DNA of 64,000 nt from Narthecium ossifragum (lineage: Eukaryota; Streptophyta; Magnoliopsida; Dioscoreales; Nartheciaceae), in assembly GCA_963920575.1 (NCBI GenBank), contig OY986966.1, positions 14,773,297 to 14,837,296 on the forward strand. Reading direction: 5' to 3'. Position 1 is the first letter of the stretch, and each line of letters opens with the position of its first letter. Shown here piece by piece: positions 54,663-64,000 of the stretch. The notes beneath the pieces were generated by a model, which was given only the letters and a program-made list of their open reading frames with translations, made no database searches and was not told the origin of the DNA. Position numbers and translations under genes: made by a program.

Positions 54663-56185
54663 TGAAGTGCTGTCGTAGGCACTCAAAAATAAAACCAATA
54701 CTCTTCAGAATAAATATAGTAGTGCGAGTACGAGTCGATCCCACAAAAAGTGTTTAGCCTAGTTTTGTGCTAAGTGAACAAAGATAGGGGGGTTTTTAAA
54801 CGTGAGGAAAACAATAAAGAAATAATCTAAAGCGAAAAAACGAGTTAAATCAAGAGAACAAACCTTAGTCTGAGTCAACATCCACCATCGGAATCCAACA
54901 ACTGATCATAGATGCAAGTATCAATCAATTCATACCATGAATATTCACCGTCCGAATTCAATTCGAATCTCTCCTCAATCTTAGTTAATTAGAAACAAGC
55001 GATCTAATCAACCCTAACTACTACACAACCTAAGACAAGCGTTGTAGATTTAATCTAGTAGCAGCGTTAAGAATAGGGAGACCGATGAACCTAAACAACA
55101 CAAGCACAAGCGGTTGCATTTAATCTAGTTGAATATTCTTCCTAAGACCTAACAATCTCTGAATCGCAGTAGATTATTAAACCCTAGTTGCTTCGCAGAT
55201 TAGAGGGATCAAACAATTCCGGATTTTGATATCCAACCTAGCAGTAGATCGCAATGAATAATAAACTAGTAGCGTTCCTAGCAATTGGACAAGACAATCA
55301 TGAATATTTAATAACAGAAGAACATTCAATACTTATCTATAAACTGAACAATAAAAATAAATTAGACCTCACAGTTTCATTGATTCCAAGGTTTCAGTCT
55401 CCTCGACCAAGGATCAAGATTTAGCCACGCAGGGCCATCGAGAACAATCCTCCAAAAGATTTCATAAAGCAAGACAAAACCTAGGAAAATATAAAGGAGG
55501 AGAAAGAGCAGCCAAAAGTGTCCAAGAATCCCCCTCAAACCCTAGAAAGAGTCCTATTTATAGCCTTAAGTGTATCCATCCTCGAATTAGATCAAAACCG
55601 TTGATTTTATTCACTGGGAAAGTCCGATCGATCGGACTTTAGGTGTCGGATCGATCGGTTGCGTTAAAATCCTCCGTCTCTGGCTATTCCCGAGTCCGAT
55701 CGATCGGACTTTAGGTGTCCGATCGATCGGACTTAGTAAAATGGATGGAGGGATCAATCGGACTTAGTTCAGCCAAAAAATATATATTCTGTCACGTTTC
55801 TGCATAGTCGGATCGATCGGACTCTGGATGTCGGATCGATCGGACGTTCCAGCGTATTTACTGTTCTGCCATCCAGACTGCGCCATCAGTACTAAAATTG
55901 TTGTAACTTCCTCTAGGAAACTAGGAATCTCGAACCCTAAAATTCTCCAAAAACTAGACTTCAAGAGCTTTCCAACCATATATGGCACATCATCTGGTTC
56001 CTTATGAGCAGGTACAGATTAATCCCTAAAGTTGATCCATGCACTCTTTTCAGCTTCTTTTCGACTTAAGGACTTCAATTGCATCCTAAATCAAAATATA
56101 AGAATAATGAGTGTATTTAGGAACTAAATAAGCACAGGAGACTAAGTATTAAGGGATAAAAATATAACATTATGCATCATCATCA
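54663..56185 (-). repeat. 5' LTR of D2
   Basis: On the plus strand TGAAGTGCTGTCG...CATCATCATCA, 1523 bp. Compared with the 3' LTR it has an extra segment of about 53 bp (about 55711-55763) holding one perfect CCGATCGATCGG box and one degenerate copy (GGGATCAATCGGAC). It also keeps GAGACTAAGTATTA near 56140, which the other LTR lost. Confidence 0.93.
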
Positions 56186-56190
56186 CGGAT

Positions 56191-56338
56191 CCAATCTGAT
56201 CAATTGGCTCGTCTGAACCGGCTAAGCCACTTAAGTGGCTTAACCCTCTCTCTTCTCTCTCCCTTTTCGTTTCTTTTCTTTCTTCTCTTTTTCCTCTTTT
56301 CTTCCCCTGCTCTTCCCCGCGCCCACCCCCTCTCTTCT
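56191..56338 (+). mobile_element. Diverged A-like LTR (family F), middle piece
   Basis: Begins after the second CGGAT copy with CCAATCTGATCAATTGG and runs into a C/T-rich stretch ending CCCCTCTCTTCT. It is bounded by the D2 and A3 insertions. There is no gene; the small antisense ORF here is low-complexity. Confidence 0.55.
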
Positions 56339-58794
56339 TGTGAGGACATGTCCCTCTACCCTTGTGGCTCGTTGTAGACCGCAAGGGCAATTTGGTAAAT
56401 TGCGCCTTGTTGGTTTGTTTCACACCGGCGTGTGCACACACTGGCCTTGTTTATGTTAGTGCTTATTTAGAATGGCTAGGTGGACCTGGGATCGGAAGAT
56501 CCCAGCTCGGGCGCGCGGAAGCTTGCCTTTGGGCAGCTGACGACCCTTGAGCGATCGATCGCTCCTTGGAACGATCGATCGGACTCGTGAGCGAGTCGGT
56601 GGGTTTTGACCCGCTCGGATCGATCCGACTTAGTGTTGGGATCGATCCGACTTGGTCGGATCGATCCGACTTGGTGTTGGGATCGATTCGGGGCGCGAGC
56701 GATCGATCGCTCCTTGGAGCGACCGATCGGACTCGCGTCGGTGGCTTTTCTGCTTCGCGAGGACGGCCGCCGTTGGCCGTTGCTCTCTCCTGTCAGAGGG
56801 GGAGGACTTTCCCTCCCCTCCTTTCTCTTTTCCCGCCTTCCCCCAGCTTTCCCCTTCCCCTTTTCCCTCCTTTTCTTCCTCTTCTCCTCCTCCTCCTCCT
56901 TTCTTCTTCCTTCTTTTCTTCTCTCCCGCGGCTCTGCTTTCTTCCCCTGTTTCCGGCAGCGAGCTTCTTCTCCTCCGTTCTCCCTCCTCCGGACATCGTT
57001 TTGGGTGTTATAAGGCTCGTTGGATCCGTGACAACGAGAGGAAGATTCCTGAAGTGGTTTGGAACCTTGTTGGTGATCAACTCGCGGGGAATCAGCCGGG
57101 TTAGCGTTCTTCAGTAGGTTCTTCTACCTACTGTGTTCTTCTTTGGGTTTCTTTAGATCTAGCCGTTGGATCTTATTGATCTTTATCTTGTTGGATTCCT
57201 CATGCCTAGTAGAATTTCTGAGATGAGTTTTATAATATTTGGTTGAGATCCTAGTAGGTTTTATGCATGATTAAGTTCGGATTCTCTGTTTTCTGCTGTT
57301 CTTGAAGAACAGCCGGCTTGCGGCGTGGTTTTCGGCCAACACGTACTTGATCTTGGGTTGTGACGAGCATAAGCGTTGTAGATCTTTGAGTCTACTCTCT
57401 AACCCCACTGATTTCATAATTTTCTGATTTTCCTACGATTTGTTATGAATTGTTTGCTAGAGGGCTGCGTTGCAGCAATTAATTGGTAAGTTAGTTTGAT
57501 TAACGGTTTTGATTAGTGTTTTTCGGTTAATCCAACCGTTGGATGATTATGGATTTTGGAATATGTTGATCATGGTATATACATCTACTGATGGCTAAGT
57601 TGGATCTTGAATCCGACGTCGTTTGGACGTCGGATCGACGGGATCAATTAGCCCCTAAGTAGAGGCTTCGAGTGTTTTGAATATAATATTATATTTCGGA
57701 ATATAATATTATATTGTTTACTGTTCATCATTGTTTTCGGGGTTGCTTCCCGTTGCAGGAGTCCGTGGGTGACGGTCGCGGTACCATCGTAATGCCCGGA
57801 CCCGCTGCGGATCGGCTGGCAGCGGTTGATAGTACCGCTGCAGCGATCCGGTTGACTTGTATGCTACCCTTGACATACTGTTGCATGCCTATCTCCTGAT
57901 TGTGTATGTCATAGCATGCATTGTTTTTTTGTGCATTAGTTGCATTGGTTAGGGCGTGGGTGATCTGTGGGTCGCCGTCCCGAGGCTGGAAGCTCGGACT
58001 TAGCCCTAGGACCGGGGGTTGGGTAGTTTGGACCCGGTTTGAATGGTGGTGTCCAGTCGATTCGATGATAGGCTTAGAGGACTGGTACACTTGTTGCTTG
58101 ATGATTGTAGAGGTCGTGTCGGCCTTGAGTCGGATGCTGAGGTGTAGCCGGTGTTCTACTGTGCGGACCCTAGGGTAGAGGAGTTGCCTACCCAGTGGTG
58201 CCCTTTTCCCGCCTGCAGTGCCGTTCCCTGCAGTTCTGTGTTCACCAGTGATGCTCCTGCTACTGAGCGCTGCTCCTGGGCCTCAGGGACACGCGGTGGG
58301 GTTGTGGGACCCCTGTATACACCCAGGTCCTACTTGAGGGCGACACTGTTGCGTTTCCCTCTTCCTTCTGTGTGTCGTAGTGTAGATCCCTACTGAGCTT
58401 AGTGCTGACACCTACCCGGGCTGCGTTGTGCAGGTGCAGGCGTCAGTTCGTCTTCTGTGGCCCCTACCGAGCAGTTGGTCGGCGGTGCGACGGCGCCTGG
58501 TGGACTTTGAGAGGTGGCGATCTTTACTGCTTTCACCCTTTTGCTAGTTAGTCTCCTACGGGAGTAATGTTGTATTTGGATCTTCCCCTCTCCGAGGATA
58601 TGTATATTAAACACTTTGAGTTTTAAATCGAGGTTCGATGTTGTTCAATTGTTGTTTTAATTTGAGGGTGCTTTTGGTGAATTGCTAGGGAGACCAATAG
58701 GTTAGAGGGAACCCTCACCGTCTTTTTCCGCGTTTTGTAGGTTCCGGTTCGCGTCGCCCGACCCGATTGGGCTTTCGCGGGTCGGGGCGCGACA
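56339..58794 (+). mobile_element. Solo LTR, family A (copy A3)
   Basis: TGTGAGGACATGTCCC to GGTCGGGGCGCGACA, 2456 bp, with an exact CTTCT duplication (56334-56338 and 58795-58799). No internal region is present. Its palindrome boxes (56550-56740) are of the type GAGCGATCGATCGCTC, GATCGATCGGACTC and TCGGATCGATCCGA, i.e. closer to those of family D than to the GGATCGATCC boxes of the gypsy 3' LTR. ORFs over 56566-57117 are low-complexity. Confidence 0.93.
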
Positions 58795-60180
58795 CTTCTC
58801 CTTCGCTCGCGACCACGCCGGCCGCCTCTCTCCCCTCTCCGGAGTTTCGCCACCCTTGCCAGCCACCACCTTCGTCCCTCCCGAGCTCGCCTCTCATCTT
58901 CCTAGATCCCCTCCGGCTTCTCCCTCCTCTCCTCTATCTTCCCGTCGCGTTTGGAGGGAGGCGTCAGACGGCTCCCGGCAGTTCCCCGGCAAGCCAGAGG
59001 CGGCTGCGAGGCCCCCTCTCCCTTCTCCTTCCTTCCCTTCCTCTCTCCCGTGGCTTTTTCTCTTCCTTCTCCGCCGACGGCTGTGGATGTGAGAGGACTC
59101 CGGCGGCTCTCGGATGAGCTGGAGACGGCGGCGGCGAAATAAGACGGCGGATTAGCAAGTATTGAAGCTTGGTTTTGCGTTTAAGGTAGGGTTTCTACCT
59201 TGATTTTTAGGTTAAGCTAGATCTAGGGTTTGGTTTGATTGTTTGTTGATTTCTTTGTGCTAATTAGTCCCCCTAAGCATGCTTAGTAACTGATTGAAGA
59301 TTCATGCGATTTGATTTGGGTTTTATCCGAATTTTAACATGTTTTTCCTGGATTTCTTTGAGTGCTCTGCTCTTCAATGAACAGTCAGTTCCCAGCTCGA
59401 TTTCTGAGCTGTGTGAGCATGATCTCTAGTAACTCTCATGATGAAAGTTGTAGATCATCGAATCTACTTTCCATTGCCGCTGGTTTCATGATTTTTGGAT
59501 TTATATACGATGTTTGGCGAATATTTTCCTAAACTGTTGCGAAACAGTAATTAAGAAAATTTTCAATTAATTAAGTGGAAACTGGCCATCAATTAGATCC
59601 AAATCTTGGACATGGCATTCCTAACATGCAATTGAGTTCATCATCAAGTTTGATTTCAAGTTTGACGTCAATTCGATGAGATTTCGGGTATGCGTATTGA
59701 GAACCATTAATGAGCATGTATTCTAAGTTTCACATTAATGGGACGGACATAGTGAAACCTAGGTTATACCCTAATCTTGTTGACTATATATAATTAAAAC
59801 ATGATTAATCAATTGTAACTTGTCTAATTCAACTACTACCCTGAATTGATGTTCTTAGCAGTATACAGTAGATACATGTGTGATTTGATAAGTTGGGAGT
59901 TTAATCCCTCGATTTCTACACGGTTATTTATGTTGCTAATCTTCTAGCTGAATTAGCAATTAGATTGTGAAGCATGCCTATTAATTATAAGTGCTTTGGA
60001 TTATTATAATGAGCATGTATGTCCAATGTGTATTTGTAATTCGGATCATGCTAGTATATTTAAATGCCAAGTCTCGAGCTAATGGATTGGGTTTTATTAT
60101 GGGTTATACTCCGTGTATTCCTTCGCCGATTTCCCGTGCTTAAAAGCTTTTCATTCAAACTGTAGTGTGCTATCTGCGTA
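58795..60180 (+). mobile_element. Diverged A-like LTR (family F), right piece
   Basis: C-rich DNA, then GGTAGGGTTTCTACCTTG, CTCTTCAATGAACAGTCAG, ATGAAAGTTGTAGATCATCG and CTGTTGCGAAACAGTAATTAAG. These follow the same order as TAGGTTTATACCTAC, TTCTTGAAGAACAGCCGG, AGAGATCTTTGAATCTAC and GCTGCGTTGCAGCAAGTAAT in A1, so F is a distant relative of A. It is cut by the copia LTR at 60181. The overlapping ORFs at 58767-59158 are GC-rich LTR sequence. Confidence 0.55.
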
Positions 60181-61379
60181 TGTAATTTATGAAGGTCCAA
60201 GAGGGGGGTGAATTGGACTCTTTTTCAAAAATCTAGATCAATGGAAAAACCAGGTAGGAGAGAGCTAATACCTTAAAAGCTTGTAGATGGAATGAAACTA
60301 AAACAAAATAGCATGCAAGAATAATATTAAGAAGGTTAGAGAGATGGCACCAATTTTATAGTGGTTCGACCCAACTCTTGGTCTACGTCCACTTCTCCCA
60401 AGGCTCCCCTTGAGGTTCCACTACTTGTAAATCCTTTACAAGCTTTTCCTCCAAGCTTCATGGTGCTTGGTGACCTTACACTCACAACCACTTGCTGTTG
60501 AATATCTCTCAAGATACCTCTTCACACTTGAAGAAGGTTTACAAAGGTTGTAGCACAAAAGAAAATAAGTAGAAAGCTTCTCTAAAACTTGCTCATATGA
60601 TCTCAATAATAATGATAAAAATTCTAGCAAGTTTACATCAAGGAACTACTTATATTTGGGCTTCAACCAGCTCAACAAGGAGCTCCAACGGCTCTCTGCA
60701 ACTCTCCAACGGCTAGTTTTTTACTCTGCGCGTTGCTGGCGGTCGATCCATGCATCGTCCGTCACGTATAAAAACGCAGCCTTTTTGCTCGACGGTCGAT
60801 CCACGCATCGTCCGTCATTCTCACGGTCGACCGTGACATCTACCATCACATCGTCCGTCAGCCTCTATTAAGAGAATCGCTTTCCAGGGTCGATGCTCGG
60901 ATCGACCGTCAGGCTCTGTCAAGAAAAACGATTCCCACGGTTGCTTCTTTACTTTTCTTCATTAATGCGCCACGGTCGACCGTCGCATCGTCCGTCAGGC
61001 TCTGTGAAGAAAAACGCTTCCCACAGTCGATGCACCGATCGACCGTGAGCCAATAACGCATATTACCAAGTAGGGTTCATCCAACGTGCAACCCCACGGT
61101 CGATCCATGGATCGACCGTCACATTCCCACGGTTGATCCATGCATCGACCGTGAGCTAATAACGCATATTGCCAAGTAGGGTTCATCCAACGTGCAACCC
61201 CACGGTCGATCCATGGATCGACCGTCACATTCCCACGGTTGATCCATGCATCGACCGTCAGTACAAAACTGACTTAAATATTGAATTTAAGATTTCCAAT
61301 TAAAAGGGTAAAAAATATTAAACATATATTTTATCATTTAATGTATATTGGCATCATCAAAACAAGGTTAGGATCAACA
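60181..61379 (-). repeat. 3' LTR of the copia element
   Basis: The minus strand begins TGTTGATCCTAACCTTG next to the polypurine tract and ends CCCCCCTCTTGGACCTTC plus ATAAATTACA, 1199 bp. The end sequence with TCACCCCCCTCTTGGAC is common in plant copia LTRs. It holds an array of GGTCGATCC-type palindromes (60745-61260). Confidence 0.85.
60745..61262. repeat. Palindrome array in the copia LTR with a 106-bp tandem unit
   Basis: Eleven or so boxes of the type ACGGTCGATCCATG(C/G)ATCGACCGT occur. Two, at 61096-61119 and 61202-61225, are perfect 24-nt palindromes with half-site ACGGTCGATCCA. They sit in a 106-bp direct repeat that also contains a second, imperfect box and AATAACGCATATT(A/G)CCAAG. 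Upstream boxes (60745-61050) are single or half-palindromes (CGTCCGTCA). Confidence 0.9.
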
Positions 61380-61408
61380 ATCTCCCCCTTTTTGATGATG
61401 ACAATCCT
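61380..61408 (-). promoter_or_regulatory. Polypurine tract of the copia element
   Basis: Minus strand GATGATCA-like then AAAAAGGGGGAGAT, directly before the LTR start TGTTGATCC. A related but diverged tract, AAAGGGGGAGAAAAAG, lies further upstream at about 61855-61872. Confidence 0.85.
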
Positions 61409-61939
61409 TTTAAATGTGATGATAAAATATTTTGAGTCCCCCTTAACCAATGCATCCTTTTCTTTCAAGAAATGTGTTCTAAAGTGAATTTTCAAGATGC
61501 ACATAAGTCATATATCTTTAAAATGATATTAAAAGTTCCATTCAAGATATGTTGACATAATAGTTTGGATTTTAGCATGTTCACTTCTTTTCAATAATAA
61601 CATTTAAGCTTTCATGAAGTGATTTCATATTGATTATTGAGATTATAACATTGTACTAATACATCATAGCAATATCCAAACACATATGCCTTTCATTCAA
61701 AAGATTTCAACACTTATATACAATACTTCCATTCAAAATCATTTGGAAAACTTTGGATTTACAAAAACTTTCATTTCAAAACAAGGTTTTCCAAAATACA
61801 AGAGATATGAAATGTAGAAATGTAGGGCTATTGTTCAACATTCATTCATCACACTTTTTCTCCCCCTTTGGCATCATCAAAAAGAAGTAAGAAGGATGAG
61901 GAATTAGGATCAATCAACTGAAGCAGTGGTAGGTGGGAA

Positions 61940-63136
61940 TTAAGTCTTGATGTAGGCAAAAATGTCTTCAAGTTGCTTAGACATCTTGGCTTGGTCTCCG
62001 GTGATTGTTAATTGGGAAGTCTTGATGTCTCCTAGACTTATTTCCATTCTTCCCAATCTTGCTTCAAGCTCATCAAGTCTTTGTGTCGTGTTGCGACGAG
62101 ATCGGCTACTGGAAGATTCTCCTTGATGTCCTTCAAGTAAAGGCTCTCCCCCCAAATTTTCCTCTTCATGCTCTTCTTGATTCTCATCTTCTTCATTTCC
62201 ACTGACATCAGGCCAACCGAGGCCTAAAGCTCGTTTGGCGGCCTTCATCCTTTTGTAGGTAGACTTGTTGAAGGGTTGAGAAAGGGGTTTTTCGTTCATC
62301 AACGGCTAGGTTGAGGGTAAGAGCTTGGAAAATTCTTGTTAGAAGCCCCCAAAAGGAAGTGATTGCCTAGCATTAAGATTAAGCATCTCCTTCATAAGGA
62401 GATAACCTAGGTTAAGAGGCTTCTTCCTAACCATGCAAGAAAGAACATAGACATGGATGGGCTTCAAGTGATCATGATGACCAAGCTTATGAAAAAGGTT
62501 TGTTCCTAGGAAGTGGGCAAGCTCCCTAAACTGTTGGTGTAGGCTATTTAACTCTATGGGATTTTTCTCAACGAGGACAGCCTTAAGGATTGCCTTTCTC
62601 CCTTGTTTATCCTTATCAATTCTATTTAGATCCTCATAAGAAGTAAAGTATATGCACTCTCCTTGATTTGGTGCATCTAGTAACTCATTCAACCATTCTA
62701 TGGTAATTTTGAATTCATTACCATAGATGTAGCTACTTAGGGCCACACAATCTTCATCATCTATATCCTCAGTCATATTGCAATAAAAATATCTAATCAT
62801 TTCGGGATAAATGTACTGAGGCATCTCTAAGTATTTTTTCCAACCCATTTCAGTGAAAAATTGTTCAACTACATGTTTCTTTCTTATAGGCAATTGTAGA
62901 GCTCTACCCGAGACAACAAACATATCTTTAAATTCAGACCAGGAGTTATACCTATCCTTATCTAGGAAGAGGTAGTTGTCGTAGGAAGGAGTAGGTGGAG
63001 GATTAGATGAAGAACCGCCTTGCGAACCTTTGGCTTTCTTCGTCCCGGGTGGTTTCTTTGCTGCTGTCGTCTTCCTTTTCCCAGCTTGACTTGGTTCCTC
63101 AGGTGGAGGAGGGTCGGCATTCTTGGTACGAGGCAT
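61940..63136 (-). pseudogene. Copia env-position ORF, split by one stop codon
   Basis: From the ATG at 63136 (MPRTKNADPPPPEEPSQAGK) the frame runs 265 codons to a TAA at 62341-62339. It then continues in the same frame to 61940 (FNKSTYKRMKAAKRALGLGW..., RRNTTQRLDELEARLGRMEI). The N-terminus is Lys/Pro-rich and nuclear-signal-like. The middle (FKDMFVVSGRALQLPI, FFTEMGWKKYLEMPQYIYPE, ITIEWLNELLDAPNQG) is the plant retroelement domain sometimes called putative plant transposon protein. The C-terminus is acidic, Ser/Arg-rich and then coiled-coil. The longer open frame up to 63514 passes through the palindrome spacer and is not used. No signal peptide or clear membrane segment is seen, so an envelope role is not supported. 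Confidence 0.7.
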
Positions 63137-63329
63137 GGTGCACTGGCTGGTTTGGGTTTTGAGAGGGGAAGAGGAGTACGTGGTTTTGAGAGAAGAGGAG
63201 CAGTGGCTGTGGTCGTTTGAAGAGGCTAGGGCACGGTCGAACCAGGAGAAGAAATGAAGGGTTGATCGGGAGTTATAAGGGGAGATTGGAGACAAAATGA
63301 CTAAATAGCCCCTACTTAAGTTGTCACAC

Positions 63330-63560
63330 GGTCCGTGGCGGTCGATCGTAAGAAGTTGGCGGTCGACCGTCGCAAACATTTTGTGTAAAAAAGCAATCAC
63401 ACAGTCGATCCAACGAAGTTGGCGATCAACCGTGGAACACAATGGGTCTAAAAATGAAAGCCCACGGTCGATCCAAAGAGTTGGCGGTCGACTGCCCAGT
63501 GCGAATGTACGCACAGTCGACCTTCAGGAAGTCTGGATCGACCGTCAGTTCCAGAAAGTG
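63330..63560. repeat. Second palindrome cluster, in the spacer upstream of the env-position ORF
   Basis: Boxes GGCGGTCGACCGTCG, CACGGTCGATCCAA, GGCGGTCGACTG, CAGTCGACC and GGATCGACCGTCAG are repeated with about 40-bp spacing. They use the same half-sites as the LTR array at 60745-61262 but often with GTCGAC centres and AAGTTGGCGGTCGACCG contexts. The cluster lies about 200-420 bp before the ORF start, where a leader or promoter would be. Confidence 0.75.
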
Positions 63561-63756
63561 AGTTTTGAAATTCAATTTAAAATCATTTTTAAATCAAAAC
63601 ATCACAAAACTTTGCATGCACGTGTAACTAAATATTATAAGCTAAAAACACTCATCAATCATGATATTTACTTAATTTACCGAAATTTAGCATTCAAGTT
63701 GGATATGGTATGAAAAATAGATAAAGAGGTGACCATACATTTTCCTTTTAGCTCCT

Positions 63757-64000
63757 TTATTTTGGACATCCATTGGACATCCCAAGCTCCCTTAGTAGAT
63801 AGAGAAATCTGTCTTCACTTAAGGGTTTGGTTAGAATATCTGCAATTTGATACTCGGTGCTAACAAATTCAAGTGTTATATCTCCTTTTTGTGTGTGATC
63901 ATGAAGGAAATGGTGCCGAATTTCTATGTGCTTTGTTCTAGAATGTAGGATGGGATTCATAGATAAGCTTATGGCACTAGTGTTGTCACATCTAATGGGA
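63757..64000 (-). CDS. Copia pol, C-terminal end of RNase H (partial)
   Basis: The frame enters from the window edge with CDNTSAISLSMNPILHSRTK, then HIEIRHHFLHDH, FVSTEYQIADILTKPLSEDR and FLYLLRELGM, ending at 63757. This is the conserved end of Ty1/copia pol: CDNxSAIxLSxNPxxHxRTKHIxxRxHFxRD and the ADxxTKPL motif. It is uninterrupted in the visible part. RNase H removes the RNA strand during reverse transcription. The rest of pol lies beyond 64000. Confidence 0.92.
   Translation of the reverse strand, partial: PIRCDNTSAISLSMNPILHSRTKHIEIRHHFLHDHTQKGDITLEFVSTEYQIADILTKPLSEDRFLYLLRELGMSNGCPK

Larger units (their letters stand above)
50308..56185 (-). mobile_element. Complete non-autonomous LTR retrotransposon D2
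   Basis: Two LTRs (50308-51760 and 54663-56185) enclose a 2.9-kb interior on the minus strand. The exact target duplication CGGAT (50303-50307, 56186-56190), an 18-nt primer site for tRNA-Asp (54640-54657), and a polypurine tract next to the 3' LTR show that it is structurally intact. The interior has a single long ORF (54559-53024) and no protease, RT or integrase, so it must have been moved by proteins of another element. The LTRs are very similar but differ by indels, which points to a fairly recent insertion. Confidence 0.93.
60181..64000 (-). mobile_element. Ty1/copia element (Sirevirus-like), 3' half, continuing beyond the window
   Basis: In minus-strand order: end of pol (RNase H, 64000-63757), a spacer with palindromes, an extra ORF (63136-61940), a polypurine tract GGATTGTCATCATCAAAAAG plus GGGGAGAT (about 61408-61380), and the LTR (61379-60181). 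A reading frame after pol and a purine tract in the form ATCATCAAAAAGGGGGAG are known from Sireviruses. The other half lies outside the window, so the target duplication cannot be checked. Confidence 0.82.

Noticed and set aside
56566..57117. 183-codon ORF with Arg/Ser-rich start and Leu/Pro/Ser-rich end
   Set aside because: It is family-A LTR sequence; the start is the palindrome array in translation.
60745..61262. Regularly spaced palindromes resembling a CRISPR array
   Set aside because: Plant nuclear context, unequal spacing, spacers themselves repeated (106-bp unit), located in a copia LTR.

Overview
This is nuclear DNA from a flowering plant. The evidence is one intron-rich host gene for a TGA-type bZIP factor with GT-AG introns, surrounded by stacked plant transposable elements: Ty3/gypsy, Ty1/copia, LINE, MULE and MITE sequences. 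A monocot is possible from the look of the TGA protein and the repeats, but that is only an impression. There is one 200-base assembly gap (5668-5867). No bacterial-style operon, CRISPR array, rRNA or tRNA gene was seen.

Layout. 1-2269: decayed gag region of a Tat-like Ty3/gypsy element on the minus strand. 2290-7072: a 5'-truncated LINE on the plus strand, broken by a small antisense LINE tail, a TIR DNA transposon that may hold a Helitron, and a solo LTR (family C). 7684-14645: the TGA bZIP gene on the minus strand, 11 coding exons that join into a 459-codon reading frame. 15231-15750: a MITE. About 15.8-36.2 kb: a large Mutator-like element carrying a transposase (plus strand) and a convergent Ulp1/C48-protease gene (minus strand), the arrangement known from Kaonashi-type MULEs. 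It is cut by solo LTRs of families A, B, C and E, some nested four deep and several with exact 5-bp target duplications.

36.2-47.3 kb: an antisense family-A LTR split by a chromovirus-like Ty3/gypsy element whose gag-pro-pol lies in one frame, broken only by stop codons and a family-B solo LTR. 47.3-60.2 kb: remnants of LTR families C and D, then the only element here with both LTRs (D2, 50308-56185, tRNA-Asp primer site, one large ORF, no pol), inserted in a diverged A-like LTR (F) that also took a complete solo A LTR. 60181-64000: the 3' half of a Ty1/copia element on the minus strand: end of pol, an extra ORF in the env position, polypurine tract and LTR.

The parts that standard annotation does not explain: (1) a GATGAAAAT-type minisatellite spread through the introns, spacers and ends of the MULE; (2) pieces of Ulp1-gene exons lying in non-coding parts of the transposase gene; (3) arrays of perfect palindromes centred on ATCGAT/CGATCG or related cores in the LTRs of several unrelated retrotransposon families; (4) paired bZIP-type boxes just upstream of the TATA box of family-B LTRs, next to a gene for a bZIP factor of the class that binds such boxes. 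Family assignments rest on motifs read by eye; no database search was possible.
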